Assembly (NCBI GenBank): GCA_050248735.1
Contig: JBFWRU010000002.1
Span: 372,001-436,000, forward strand
Source of the DNA: JACKFE01 sp050248735
Lineage (GTDB): Bacteria > Nitrospirota > Nitrospiria > Nitrospirales > UBA8639
Direction of reading: 5' to 3'
DNA: 64,000 bases
The notes below the pieces were generated by a model. The model made no database searches. It was not told the DNA's origin and was given only the letters and a program-made list of their open reading frames with translations. This document shows positions 9,108 to 18,589 of the stretch, piece by piece. Both the position numbers and the translations under genes were made by a program. Numbering within the stretch: position 1 is the stretch's first letter; each line of letters opens with the position of its first letter.

Positions 9108-10412
9108 TTACTCCAACAGACTGGAAAAAATCGTGGCCAGCCCTAAAAAACTGAAAAACCCTGCTACATCAGTAACCGTCGTTAAAATAATGGATGAGGA
9201 CTGCGCCGGGTCCTGTTTCAAGGAACGAAGGATGATGGGAATGATCGCCCCTGAAAATCCTGCCATGAGCATGGATATGACCATGGAAACTCCGATGACC
9301 ATGGTCAATCCTCCTGATCCACTCCAGATATAGACTGCGGTGCATGTTGTTGCCGCCACGGCCACGCCATTGGTCAAGGCGACATAGGATTCTTTTAGGG
9401 TGACCCGAAGCCATTGGGATGGACGGATATCCCGTAATGCTAATCCTCGCATGACGACGGCAAGTGCTTGAGCCCCGGTATTCCCCGATTGCCCGGCCAC
9501 CACCGGAAGTAAGACGGCCAAGGCAGTAAACTTGGCAATGGTGTCCTCGAACAACCCGACCACAAATGCAGCCAGAAAGGCCGTGAGCAGGTTGATTTGA
9601 AGCCAAGGCAGACGCTTTCTCACGGCAAACATCGGTGGGGAAAGGGCTCGCTCGTCCTTGCTGGCTCCCACCATGGTCTGCATGCTGATCGTGGCTTCTT
9701 CTTTTTCGACCTGGATAATGTCTTGACTGTCGATAATGCCCAGCAAGCGTCCGTCCAAATCGGTGACCGGAATCGTCATGACCTTCCACTCATTGCAAAT
9801 TTCCACGACCTGTTCCTGGTTTTCGAGTGGATGGATGGTTGGCAACTCCCGCCTCATAAGACTCTCCAGTGTTTTCTGCGGATCGGCAAGAAACAGGTCT
9901 CTCAATGGAAGGACGCCCACGAGTATTTGTGCACGATTGATGATGTAAATTTCATTCAGGTGTTGAGTCGTCTGGGTGCGGACCTGCCGAATCGCCTCCT
10001 CGACGGTGATATCCTCCGGAAGAGTAAAAAACTGCACGTCCATGATCATGCCCACGGAATCTTCCGGATACGCCAGGAATGGCTCAATGTCGGCCGAGAG
10101 ATGTTGGGGTAAGACATTGAGGATGGCCTCGCGATGTTTATCGGGTAGACGTTGAAGAAGGGAGGCAGCCAAAGAGGGTTGAAGATGTCCCAGGCAGTTC
10201 TGAAGTGACGGACTCGGTAGTTCTCCAAGAAGGTCGGCCGCCAATGAGGGAGACATGGCGGAAATAATTTTTGCCACATTTTTCCCCGGTAGTCCACCAA
10301 GAATCTCGATGATGTCCTGTGGAGCATATGACTCAAAGACCCGCGCGGCTTCATTCGGGAACTGGGCAATAAACACGTGATGCATGGGGTCGATAGGGGT
10401 GAGCGTGGTCAT
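9108..10412 (-). CDS. mgtE: MgtE magnesium transporter
   Basis: 434 residues from the ATG at 10412, near the usual 450. Order: MgtE N superhelical domain (about 1-110), CBS pair (about 115-250), a connecting helix, then five membrane helices (about 275-434). The pore helix motif AGQSGNTGAQALAV is intact. The family takes up Mg2+ through a channel gated by Mg2+ binding to the N and CBS domains. Its ATG overlaps the stop of the preceding gene in an ATGA, so the two are translationally coupled; upstream in-frame codons are ignored for that reason. Most likely regulation is at protein level by Mg2+. Confidence 0.93.
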   Translation of the reverse strand: MTTLTPIDPMHHVFIAQFPNEAARVFESYAPQDIIEILGGLPGKNVAKIISAMSPSLAADLLGELPSPSLQNCLGHLQPSLAASLLQRLPDKHREAILNVLPQHLSADIEPFLAYPEDSVGMIMDVQFFTLPEDITVEEAIRQVRTQTTQHLNEIYIINRAQILVGVLPLRDLFLADPQKTLESLMRRELPTIHPLENQEQVVEICNEWKVMTIPVTDLDGRLLGIIDSQDIIQVEKEEATISMQTMVGASKDERALSPPMFAVRKRLPWLQINLLTAFLAAFVVGLFEDTIAKFTALAVLLPVVAGQSGNTGAQALAVVMRGLALRDIRPSQWLRVTLKESYVALTNGVAVAATTCTAVYIWSGSGGLTMVIGVSMVISMLMAGFSGAIIPIILRSLKQDPAQSSSIILTTVTDVAGFFSFLGLATIFSSLLE

Positions 10413-11272
10413 GGGGTTTCCTGTTCTTTCCGGGCAGATGCGGAAGGTGTGCTTGTGGCCAGGACATCGCCCAAGGCCGTCATCAGGCCGATGCCGGACA
10501 GTGAATAGGCTTCCCATAACTGGAGAAGCGCGTCTGACAAGTATGCCGGTTGATATTCGCCATGCTGCGATTGAAGAAATTTCCTCAATGTTCGATGTCG
10601 GAGAGCGCCAATAAAGGTCTTGTCCGAATCGATGACAGGCAGGCTGTCAAATTGTGCCCATGCCGGATGTAACAGAGTATCCTGAGCACTTGCGGAAGCC
10701 GGGATGCCCTTCACGTGAGGGTTCATGATTGAGGCGAGGAGACTGTCTGTCTCGGCGGCCAGGAGTTCTTTCATGAGAATCACTCCGCAGAGTATTGTTC
10801 GATGATCCACAATATATAAATAGTAGATCGCCTGATTGGCGACTTGGCTAATACGTTGCAGGGCCTGCCCCACGGTGATATCGGGAGGAAGGGTCAGAAC
10901 ATGGGGGTCGGCCAAACTTCCGGCGGTATGTTCCGATAAGTGAATGGTTCGACGGAGAAAGGCCGCTGTCTGTGAGGGGAGGTGTTCCAGAAATTTCTCC
11001 TGTGTGGGGGGATCAAACTGTCGAAGGATTGCCCTGGCCGAACCGGTGGATAGACGACCCAAAATGTCCGCACTGATTTGGGGAGTGTATTGGTTCAATA
11101 TAATGGCCGCGGCACCGGGCATGAAATACTCAAGAATGGGCGCGATGTCCTCAGGTTCCATGGTTTGTAATATGTCTCCCGTGGTCTGAGCGGGCAGTCC
11201 CTCCAGGTACCGAGCGGCCTCTAACGGATGATTCTCAATAAAGGTTTCTCGGAGATCGTGTTCTAATTTCAT
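10409..11272 (-). CDS. MgtE-N plus CBS protein without membrane domain
   Basis: About 287 residues from the ATG at 11272, just 4 nt after the stop of the channel gene. It has an MgtE-N-like helical repeat (about 1-120, with segments such as PLEAARYLEGLPAQTTGDIL) and a CBS pair (about 125-250), but ends ALGDVLATSTPSASARKEQE without any membrane segment. It therefore looks like the cytosolic half of MgtE as a separate protein, directly coupled to the complete mgtE. A regulatory subunit or Mg2+ sensor is inferred; it is not known as a defined family to me. Confidence 0.85.
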   Translation of the reverse strand: MKLEHDLRETFIENHPLEAARYLEGLPAQTTGDILQTMEPEDIAPILEYFMPGAAAIILNQYTPQISADILGRLSTGSARAILRQFDPPTQEKFLEHLPSQTAAFLRRTIHLSEHTAGSLADPHVLTLPPDITVGQALQRISQVANQAIYYLYIVDHRTILCGVILMKELLAAETDSLLASIMNPHVKGIPASASAQDTLLHPAWAQFDSLPVIDSDKTFIGALRHRTLRKFLQSQHGEYQPAYLSDALLQLWEAYSLSGIGLMTALGDVLATSTPSASARKEQETP

Positions 11273-11276
11273 GGCG

Positions 11277-12110
11277 TCAGGCCTCAATGGGATTGATGAT
11301 GCTGGTGACTTCGGTAAATTGTGCGGCTGGAATGACAACCCGTCCCTTGTCGGTATCCAGAACCACCACCATTGGGGTGACGGCGGTGACGATGCCAAAA
11401 TAGTTTCCAACTTGGATTTTTTCCCCGATTCGGACAATGGGTTGAATGTAGTGGGCCGCAATAAGATTTTTGACAGCGGAACGGGATCCAAAACCGAAAG
11501 ACAAGGCCGACCCGGCAATAAGTCCGGCAATCACAATGACGATGATTTGATTCAAGAGCGAGGTATCGATCCCCAACTCATTGATGGCCGTCACTAGCAC
11601 CAGCAGCGTCGCGGCCACATAGACCGTCTGAGCAATAATGGCGCCTTGCCGGATTCCGCTTGACTCGCACGCGACAGAAATGATGTCCCGCGCGAAGTTG
11701 GTGGCTAGAAGCCCCAGTACGAGAATCAGAGTGGCCATTCCGATTCTGGGGAGGTAATGGACCAGTCCTGTCAGGGTTTCCGATAAAAGAGCCAGGTTCA
11801 AAGCTTCGGTGGCGGAGATCAGAAAAAGGAGAAAAACTACCCAAAATCCCAGAAGTCCGATAATTTGGGAAATGGGTTTTTTGCTTCCGATTTTTTGCAG
11901 CATGGCCAGAAGACCGGTTCCGCTGAGGAGGCGATCGACGCCGATCATATTGAGCACACGGCTTGTTCCAGCTGAAACGATTTTCCCCAAGAGAATTCCT
12001 AACCCTAACAACATCAGGGCTCCAATGCCTTTCGGGAGATAGGTCATAAACAGTTTAAAGCTGGATTCAAACGATTCCTGAAGCGTGATTGACCAATTGA
12101 CGATGTCCAT
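11277..12110 (-). CDS. Mechanosensitive ion channel (MscS-like, TM-helix repeat type)
   Basis: 277 residues, first gene of the channel-CBS-mgtE operon, with a strong AAGGAGG ribosome site. Four or five membrane helices (about 24-48, 78-105, 118-140, 155-175, 185-205) carry the repeated pattern LLGLGILLGKI...LLGFWVVFLLFLISA typical of the conserved TM-helix family. The pore-like GSALSFGFGSRSAVKNLIA and the short beta domain (about 232-270, IGEKIQVGNYFGIVTAVTPM) match the MscS family. It should release solutes or ions under membrane tension. Coupling to mgtE is notable. Confidence 0.85.
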   Translation of the reverse strand: MDIVNWSITLQESFESSFKLFMTYLPKGIGALMLLGLGILLGKIVSAGTSRVLNMIGVDRLLSGTGLLAMLQKIGSKKPISQIIGLLGFWVVFLLFLISATEALNLALLSETLTGLVHYLPRIGMATLILVLGLLATNFARDIISVACESSGIRQGAIIAQTVYVAATLLVLVTAINELGIDTSLLNQIIVIVIAGLIAGSALSFGFGSRSAVKNLIAAHYIQPIVRIGEKIQVGNYFGIVTAVTPMVVVLDTDKGRVVIPAAQFTEVTSIINPIEA

Positions 12111-12351
12111 GGAAGTGACCTCCTTAAGAAGTTGAGAAACAAGGCATATGGCCCGATGTGGTTTTCTCTATCTGGGCAAAGGCTGAACACGCAGCAGGAG
12201 GATCCCTGTTGATAAGGCTATAGATGAGGTAAGACTACTCATCAAAGGGGTAAAACCCAGAGTCGGTTTTCCGTTATGTGTTCTGACAGAATGTGTTCGC
12301 TACCTGTATGGCTGACTGGCTTTTCCTTCCCTCTGGCTTCCCGTTAAAATT

Positions 12352-12828
12352 TTAATTTTGGGAAGGAGCGATCGATTCCGGTTTTACGGATAGATCTCCT
12401 GATTCAGGCAGAGAGTCCATCGTGGAATTCGGAAGATCTTTCGGTTCTATGGAAGTGGACAGGGATGGGGCGGTCGCGGATGTCTGAGGAGGTTGTTTGT
12501 CGACCTTGAGCACCGGCGGGTCATTGACAAAGGGTTCATATTGCCGTACGTCCAAGGTGACCGAATCCTGTTCCTCGACCAGTAAATCAATTTCCGGAAC
12601 CTGATTTCTAAATGTTGCCAAGATAGTGCCACTGGCTGTGGCGAGAGTCATGAGTAATCGATCCTGATCCCGTTGTTTATGAGTGACCGTACCCTCCAGA
12701 GGATGAGCGGTCTTCTGAAGAAATTGAGGGAGATAGGGTTGGGCATACCGGGAAAGAAGAACTGGTGTGGCTATTCCGGTTCCGATTCCCAAGCAAAATA
12801 CCGTCAGGTAGACGATAAACGATTTCAT
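12352..12828 (-). CDS. Membrane-anchored hypothetical protein
   Basis: 158 residues. The first 24 residues (MKSFIVYLTVFCLGIGTGIA) form a signal anchor, followed by a small beta-type segment (about 45-105) and a Pro/Ser/Thr-rich tail. The start abuts the stop of the 87-residue gene (12829), so they form one operon. No family recognised. A periplasmic location is inferred from the anchor. Confidence 0.65.
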   Translation of the reverse strand: MKSFIVYLTVFCLGIGTGIATPVLLSRYAQPYLPQFLQKTAHPLEGTVTHKQRDQDRLLMTLATASGTILATFRNQVPEIDLLVEEQDSVTLDVRQYEPFVNDPPVLKVDKQPPQTSATAPSLSTSIEPKDLPNSTMDSLPESGDLSVKPESIAPSQN

Positions 12829-13092
12829 CTATTTATTCTCCAGGGTGGATGAAGGACCGTCAGGTGGATCTTCCTTGTCTGGCGATGTCGATTTATCCTG
12901 TCCACGGATAAAATTTTCCAATCGGCTGAGCGCATCTGCGGTCATGTCTCGGACCGTTTTCGTGGTATGTTCGCTTTTTTCACTGAGATCTTCCATTTGT
13001 TTGCGTAAATCATGCATGCCGCCTGTTCGCTGAAAAGCCAAAATGGCAATAACGAGAGCTGCAATTCCAATCAAAAAATTTATTAATTCCAT
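12829..13092 (-). CDS. Small membrane protein with coiled coil
   Basis: 87 residues, with an AAAGGAG ribosome site 6-7 nt before the ATG. One N-terminal helix (residues 4-22, INFLIGIAALVIAILAF) is followed by a charged heptad-like stretch (about 26-64) and a Pro/Ser tail. This is the layout of a single-pass protein with a cytosolic or periplasmic coiled coil. It is the first gene of a two-gene operon with the anchored protein at 12352. Function unknown. Confidence 0.7.
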   Translation of the reverse strand: MELINFLIGIAALVIAILAFQRTGGMHDLRKQMEDLSEKSEHTTKTVRDMTADALSRLENFIRGQDKSTSPDKEDPPDGPSSTLENK

Positions 13093-13657
13093 TATGATCT
13101 CCTTTCAGCGGAGGGGTGAATCTTCAACTGCAGTGATCGTGTTCAGCAATGCCCCCTGGTTATAAAAATTTATTCATTGAGACATTCCAGCCTGTTTTGC
13201 AGAGTAGCCAGGGTTGGAGGAGAGACGGATTTGCGAGGGTTGATGCCGGGCTTTAGGAGATCTTTCCCAATGAGACCCCCTATCTCATATCAAACAGGTT
13301 GAACCTGATGCTCTTGTGTGTTGGTCTATCTGCATACCTAATCTTACCATTTCTTCATTCAGTAGGGTACAGATTGGGTTTTTCTCTCTTCTTCTTATTG
13401 GCCGGTAAAGGTCTTGCGAAAACCTCGTGTTCTCGTTTCGGGCATGCAGGCACTCCCTTGGATAGCTAGTGCGACAAAGCCCGTCGCGATTTCATTCTGG
13501 AACCCTGTACCTTTTAATAGGCGGCTGTAGCATAGGAATGGCCCTTCAAGAAAGGAATCAAAAAACGCAAGATGAGGTCAGCCATCCTGGTGCACCAAAA
13601 CGTGAGGAAGGCTCAGTACCACGGGACTTATTGCAGGCTTCAGCCTGCTGGCGCCTC
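13093..13657. other. 565-bp intergenic stretch
   Basis: No convincing coding frame. It contains a perfect 13-nt palindrome (CAGGTT-G-AACCTG, 13295-13307) and, at its right end, the tandem hairpins next to argG described separately. Nothing else is supported. Confidence 0.6.
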
Positions 13658-13672
13658 CTAGGGTTGGAGGCG
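13633..13672 (-). repeat. Twin inverted repeats, REP-like, at the argG 3' end
   Basis: Two perfect hairpins stand back to back: a 7-bp arm pair with a 2-nt loop (13633-13639 with 13642-13648) and a 7-bp arm pair with a 7-nt loop (13652-13658 with 13666-13672). The second overlaps the argG stop codon. No T-run follows on either strand, so an ordinary Rho-independent terminator is unlikely. The GCAGGCT/AGCCTGC stem resembles extragenic palindromic repeats; that is pattern recognition, not a match to a database. Confidence 0.55.
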
Positions 13673-14908
13673 ACGGTACGTCTTTTGCGCCAGATTGTAG
13701 ATTTCAATAAAACCCGCGGACGCGTTCTGGTTAAAGCTCGCGTCTTTATTAAAGGTGGCTAAGTTGGCATCAAATAAGGAATACGGTGATTCCATGGCCA
13801 CCACGTCTGCCTTGCCTTTGAATAGCTTCACTTTCACAGTTCCATTCACCCGCTGGTTGGCGGAATCCTGAAAGGCATGGATGGCATCCATGGACGGGTC
13901 ATACCATTTTGCTCCATAACAGGTGTATGCCCACTTTTCGTCAATGGTTTTTTTGAGTTCGTTGAGATCGCGGGTATTGACCAGCTTCTCCAGATTAAAA
14001 TGGGCCTTGATGAGGATCTCCGCTCCCGGTGCTTCATATACGCCACGAACTTTCAATCCGACCAAACGGTCTTCCGTCAAATGCACAATGCCGACGCCAT
14101 GGCGGGCTCCCACGGCATTGGCTTTTTCAATAATCTGACACAGAGGGAGGTCCTCCCCATTGACGGAATAGGGGATTCCCTTGCGAAAACCGATGACGAC
14201 GATTTCAGGTTCATCGGGTGCCCGTTCCGGTGGAATACAGACCTGCAAAAATTTGTGTAAATCCGGAATGCACCCGGGATCTTCAATGTCTCCGCCCTCA
14301 TTGGTGGAGCCCCACATATTGTCATCATGCGAATACAAATACTCTTTATTTTGTTTGATGGGGATATTGTGCTGTTTGGCGTAATCAATCTGTTCGTCCC
14401 GGCCCATGCTCCATTCACGAACGGGAGCGATCACTTTCATGGTGGCATCCAGGGTGGTGATGTAATTTTCAAAACGAACTTGATCATTCCCTTTTCCTGT
14501 GGAACCGTGAGCAATGACTTTGATTCCCCGTTCCTTCGCCACTCGGACCGCTACTTCAGAAAGGGTGACTCGTGCAAGGGGCGTCGACAGGGGATACCCC
14601 CCTTGGTAATCGGCGTTGGCTTTAATCGCTCGCGACAACAGGTTCTCTGCAAACTCTTCCCGTGCATCAATGACCACAGCCTCTTCGGCTCCCAGCTTAA
14701 TGGCTTTGGCTTTTACGGCTTCAAGGTCCTCATGTAATTGCCCGACATCCACCGTCAGCGCCACCACGGAGCAGGCATAGGCCTCACTGATCCACTTGAG
14801 CATAATGGAGGTGTCCAGTCCCCCTGAGTACAACAGAACGCATTTATCAAAGGTACCTTTTTTGGCTTCGTGGGACGCTATTTTTTGATACGTAAACTTT
14901 GATTCCAT
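13658..14908 (-). CDS. argG: Argininosuccinate synthase
   Basis: 416 residues. It joins citrulline and aspartate with ATP to give argininosuccinate, the penultimate step of arginine synthesis. The N-type ATP pyrophosphatase loop VLLYSGGLDTS (residues 24-34) and the signatures YPLSTPLARV, AHGSTGKGNDQVRFE and GSTNEGGDIEDP are intact. Start: ATG with AGGTGAT 9-11 nt upstream. It appears to be a single-gene unit; argF and argH are not next to it. The 3' end overlaps a hairpin. Confidence 0.96.
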   Translation of the reverse strand: MESKFTYQKIASHEAKKGTFDKCVLLYSGGLDTSIMLKWISEAYACSVVALTVDVGQLHEDLEAVKAKAIKLGAEEAVVIDAREEFAENLLSRAIKANADYQGGYPLSTPLARVTLSEVAVRVAKERGIKVIAHGSTGKGNDQVRFENYITTLDATMKVIAPVREWSMGRDEQIDYAKQHNIPIKQNKEYLYSHDDNMWGSTNEGGDIEDPGCIPDLHKFLQVCIPPERAPDEPEIVVIGFRKGIPYSVNGEDLPLCQIIEKANAVGARHGVGIVHLTEDRLVGLKVRGVYEAPGAEILIKAHFNLEKLVNTRDLNELKKTIDEKWAYTCYGAKWYDPSMDAIHAFQDSANQRVNGTVKVKLFKGKADVVAMESPYSLFDANLATFNKDASFNQNASAGFIEIYNLAQKTYRRLQP

Positions 14909-15014
14909 GTCTTTATCACCTAGAATGAGGTTTTCAAGAACTTATCGGATATTTAATATTGACCCAACGGCCCAAATTCTCTTTTCATTGATACACATTT
15001 TACGGATGCGGGTA

Positions 15015-16199
15015 TTATAATTTGACGGTAATATACCGATCCACCACTGCTGCTCCTACCGCATCGCCCCAGACATTCACTGCCGTCCGGAAACGATCAA
15101 TCAACCAGTCGATGGCTAAGAGTAGTCCCAAGCCCTCCAATGGGAGACCGACGGCTTGTAATACGACCACCATCGTCACCAGGCCAGCTTCCGGTATCCC
15201 TGCAGCTCCGATGGCCGAGACCGTTGCTACCACAAACAGCGCCATGAGCGCTCCAGCGCTTAATTCGATTCCCCAGGCTTGAGCAATATACACTGCCGCC
15301 ACCGCTTCATACAAAGCGGATCCATCCATATTGATGGTGGCTCCCACTGGAAGCACAAACCGGCTTGACCGACTACTCACTCCAGCCCGTTCCACCCCTT
15401 CCAACGTAAGCGGCAACGTGGCCGATGAGCTCGCGGTAGCAAACGCGCTGGTGAGGGCCGTACCCAGAGCGCGCATGTAGTGCCAGGGATGCCGCCGACC
15501 GGCCAAATGCAGAATGACCCCCAGGCTGATTCCGGCATGAATCGCTAATCCCACGAGAACCGTAATAGTGAATAGGCCCAATCCTACCAACAGGGCGACA
15601 ATTCCTTCACTCCCACCGGCATTAGCCAGACGTCCGGCTACCAACCCCAATACACCAAGAGGACCGATCCACATCACGAAGTGGACCAGCTTCATGATGG
15701 CTCCAAATACCCCTTCGAAAAAATTCAGGACTAATGTTCCATTTGGCCCGACTGTGGTCAGGACTGCGCCAAATGCCAAGGAAAAGATCACCAACGGCAG
15801 CAATTCACCCTGAGCCGCAGATTCGAATAAATTCGGGGAGATAAATCCTCGCACCAGATCAATCCACCCGGTTTCGACTGCCGCCTCAATTCCGGAAGGT
15901 GGCGTTGCTCCGGAGATATCGGTTCCCACGCCGGGTTTGATCAAGCTCACCAGGATCATCCCCAACACAATGGCCAATCCGGAAGTCAGCAAATAATACG
16001 TGACCGTGGCTCCACCCAATTTCCCGAAATGGCGGATATCCCCCAGGGAACCCACTCCTTGAATGATGGAGCTCACAATCAAGGGTACGACCAGCATCCG
16101 TAACATTCGGATCCACAGCTCCCCAAGAATTTCGACATGGTGAGCAGCCTCGGGAGCCATGGCGCCAAGCACTCCGCCGATTACCGCACCGGTCACCAT
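15015..16199 (-). CDS. Dicarboxylate/amino acid:cation symporter (DAACS)
   Basis: 394 residues with about eight membrane segments and two re-entrant loops. Family hallmarks are the serine-rich loop SAFATASSSATLPLT (about 255-269), the GATINMDGSALYE motif and the later VATVSAIGAAGIPEAG. The family moves glutamate, aspartate or C4-dicarboxylates with H+ or Na+; the substrate cannot be chosen from sequence. Oddity: the first helix begins at the ATG (16199), and the same frame stays open upstream to the stop at 16287 with plausible extra residues but no ATG, GTG or TTG. No ribosome site precedes the ATG either. Confidence 0.9.
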   Translation of the reverse strand: MVTGAVIGGVLGAMAPEAAHHVEILGELWIRMLRMLVVPLIVSSIIQGVGSLGDIRHFGKLGGATVTYYLLTSGLAIVLGMILVSLIKPGVGTDISGATPPSGIEAAVETGWIDLVRGFISPNLFESAAQGELLPLVIFSLAFGAVLTTVGPNGTLVLNFFEGVFGAIMKLVHFVMWIGPLGVLGLVAGRLANAGGSEGIVALLVGLGLFTITVLVGLAIHAGISLGVILHLAGRRHPWHYMRALGTALTSAFATASSSATLPLTLEGVERAGVSSRSSRFVLPVGATINMDGSALYEAVAAVYIAQAWGIELSAGALMALFVVATVSAIGAAGIPEAGLVTMVVVLQAVGLPLEGLGLLLAIDWLIDRFRTAVNVWGDAVGAAVVDRYITVKL

Positions 16200-16286
16200 G
16201 AGCCAGAGGAGAGGACCATGACTATTTCCACGGTCCGTTGGGGGGTGTTCAGTAATAGAAGGTTCCTGGTCTGAAGGAAGGTGGAG

Positions 16287-16559
16287 TTACTTGGATTTTT
16301 TGGGAAGTTTGGGTGGGGGGGGGCCGCCCTCCGCAGGATTGGATGTAATTTGCCGCACAAGATCTTCCGGCCTGTCGAGGGAAATAATCGGCTCGAGTTT
16401 ATGATGCAAAAATATAAGAGCCCTCGTTGGCTCCAGGCCGACCTGCCAACCGAGATCCAGATCCGGGGTGATTTCTTGGATATAGGCCAGGGCCGATAGA
16501 TTAATAAGCGTCTTTCGTTCTCCGGCCAAGGTGACTTGTCTGACTTTTAAAAAGGACAT
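16287..16559 (-). CDS. Small hypothetical protein
   Basis: 90 residues, ATG preceded by GAGAGGG. The middle (about 15-60) reads as a compact alpha/beta fold, and the end is Pro/Lys-rich (GGPPPPKLPKKSK). No membrane segment. It lies 35 nt downstream of the papain-like gene, so it may be the last gene of that cassette, but it has no motif that helps with function. Confidence 0.6.
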   Translation of the reverse strand: MSFLKVRQVTLAGERKTLINLSALAYIQEITPDLDLGWQVGLEPTRALIFLHHKLEPIISLDRPEDLVRQITSNPAEGGPPPPKLPKKSK

Positions 16560-16594
16560 GGTCTATCCCTCTCAATTGTTAAAGGCCCATAGGG

Positions 16595-18589
16595 TTATAA
16601 CCAGGTAAAGGCCTTTCCCCAGCCCTCCTTGGCATGTGTTGTGATTTCATCAATAATTTCTGCCGGTACGGCCTTTGGATCTCCCACCTCCATCTGGTTA
16701 TAGTGAAAAGCATAGAGATGAGCGGCAAAATGTTCAAATGGCAACGAGGATTCTCCTGGAATCTCCCAGTGACCGGCTACAGTCGGTTCAACCCCTCTCC
16801 CCCAGTTTTGACGGCCCTCGTTGTTGGGGTTGAAAAAATAGACCCGGATCTTCCCTTCTTCATCCTCGGCAACACGCTGGATCGAGACCGCGTGGTAGCC
16901 TAAAAAAACTCCGTGCACGTTGGTGATGAGAAGCCCAACCGGATTGGGATACACCAAATCATGGCCTCCATCATACAATGGGTGATGGGTAGCATAAAAT
17001 AGGCGCAAAAAATCCTCGTACCCTGAGACCGTTTGGTTAACAAGATTAATTGAAATTAGACTGTTTGGCACCCACCGTCCATACAAGGCTGGGTTCACCC
17101 ATTTGTGCGGGTCTTCCCCCCGTAAAGCCGCACGACGCATCTTTTCGTCGTAGATACGATCAAGATGTGGCACCAGTATGCGTGACACGGGATCAAGCTT
17201 CAAATCAAATTTTCCCTCCGCAACTCCTCCTCCGAGGTCGCGGGAAAAAATTGATGTTCCCTCAAAAAGAAATTCAACGGTGTCGTCCCGTGCTGCGCTG
17301 GCAAGCAGTTGGAGCAAGTATCCTGGATCATGGAGACTCCAGAGGCTCAAAGCCCGAGCGCCCTGACACGTTGGGTTGTTTCCTTGTCCTACGCCTAGCG
17401 GCTGGCCTAACATCGCGATGGCTCCCCCCACAATGGCGGCGTTGGCCGTAATCCCAGACCCTCGAGGCAAATGCTTCCTGGTTACTTGTTGGGCAGAAGT
17501 ACACAAGTCAAGATTGATCAATTTGCTCAGACCGTCAGACACCTCCGGTCGAGCCAGAAGCATCCGCTCCAACATCTGCTGAAACCCATAGATAATCCAA
17601 CTGGTGGCCGGATGGATGGTCAGGCGCATTAACTCCAACACCTTTTCCCGATATTGCTCCATGTGGGCCTGACCGGCTTCGGTTAAATCCAAGGCCATGG
17701 CCAAGGTTCCCATTTCGTCATTTTTGAGAAGATGTTGGAGAAGGGCGACATGGTATTCGCTGGATAGACCGGTCAGGGTCAACAATTTGCCGACCACTTT
17801 GGCCTCATTTTCCATCTCATGCGGAGTGGCTTTGGCCAAGAGATTTCGGTAGTTCGTGGGAGAACCCGCTTTCTTAGCCAATGGTGTGGGAGGTCCGGTA
17901 GCCTTGATGTACCGATCGAGTCTGGCGGCTAATTTGGGTTCGTGATCGCCTGGAATATTAGTGGCTTGCTCGATCATTTTTAAGGTGAGGCTCACGTCGA
18001 TGGGGCGCTGGGCCACACGCGCATCAATATCATCAAGGACATGTTCAAGCAAACCTCCAGCCGAAATCTCCCGCTCAATCGTTGCCATTAGGCGCTTGGC
18101 TCGGGCGTACACTTTTGGGCGTAAGCGTGACTCTTCGGTTTCACTCCCATACAGCAAGTCGAGATTGAGGCCCATGACCGTCTGAAGAAACGACAGCGCT
18201 TGTTCCGCAGAGAACTTTGGATGTTTCGATTCACCTGCTGCTATAGCCAAAACGCGGAGTTCGCTGAGCATTTCCAATGAAGGATACTGCCCTTCGGCAC
18301 GAAGTCCCCCGCCGACTAATTGGGGGAGCAACCGATCCGGATGTTCCCAGGGTCCGGCATGAAAGACTCCAGCCGGGTCAAAGCGATGGGCCTGTTCCCG
18401 CACGACCTGCAGTCCCTCGTCGCTTTCGAATAAATCCGTGGCGCGACGGATGACTTCCGTCTGGTATTTGGCTTTGGCAAAGGGTTCGGCCTGTTCCAAG
18501 GCCTCAAGGGCATGAAGGAAAGTCTGTTCATGTTTGATGTTAGCCGCTGATAGTTCAACGCGAGAAGACCCTTTGGGGGAATCACTCAT
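16595..18589 (-). CDS. Uncharacterised protein with papain-like Cys-His-Asn region
   Basis: 664 residues from the ATG at 18589, which overlaps the stop of the ATP-grasp gene by 8 bp and has AGGAG about 10 nt upstream. The first 390 residues are helical and hydrophilic, without a known motif. The last third shows a possible cysteine-peptidase arrangement: Gln402 and Cys408 in GQGNNPTCQGARALSLWS (oxyanion Gln, then nucleophile at a helix start), His566 in GYHAVSI, and Asn587-590 in FFNPNNEG. This order and spacing fit the papain or transglutaminase fold, but I recognise no named family. No signal peptide, so cytosolic. It may cleave, cyclise or transfer a peptide made by the neighbouring ligase. 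That role is inference. Confidence 0.75.
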   Translation of the reverse strand: MSDSPKGSSRVELSAANIKHEQTFLHALEALEQAEPFAKAKYQTEVIRRATDLFESDEGLQVVREQAHRFDPAGVFHAGPWEHPDRLLPQLVGGGLRAEGQYPSLEMLSELRVLAIAAGESKHPKFSAEQALSFLQTVMGLNLDLLYGSETEESRLRPKVYARAKRLMATIEREISAGGLLEHVLDDIDARVAQRPIDVSLTLKMIEQATNIPGDHEPKLAARLDRYIKATGPPTPLAKKAGSPTNYRNLLAKATPHEMENEAKVVGKLLTLTGLSSEYHVALLQHLLKNDEMGTLAMALDLTEAGQAHMEQYREKVLELMRLTIHPATSWIIYGFQQMLERMLLARPEVSDGLSKLINLDLCTSAQQVTRKHLPRGSGITANAAIVGGAIAMLGQPLGVGQGNNPTCQGARALSLWSLHDPGYLLQLLASAARDDTVEFLFEGTSIFSRDLGGGVAEGKFDLKLDPVSRILVPHLDRIYDEKMRRAALRGEDPHKWVNPALYGRWVPNSLISINLVNQTVSGYEDFLRLFYATHHPLYDGGHDLVYPNPVGLLITNVHGVFLGYHAVSIQRVAEDEEGKIRVYFFNPNNEGRQNWGRGVEPTVAGHWEIPGESSLPFEHFAAHLYAFHYNQMEVGDPKAVPAEIIDEITTHAKEGWGKAFTWL

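Noticed and set aside
13469..13762. Plus-strand open frame of 97 codons
   Set aside because: Overlaps argG on the other strand and has no known motif.
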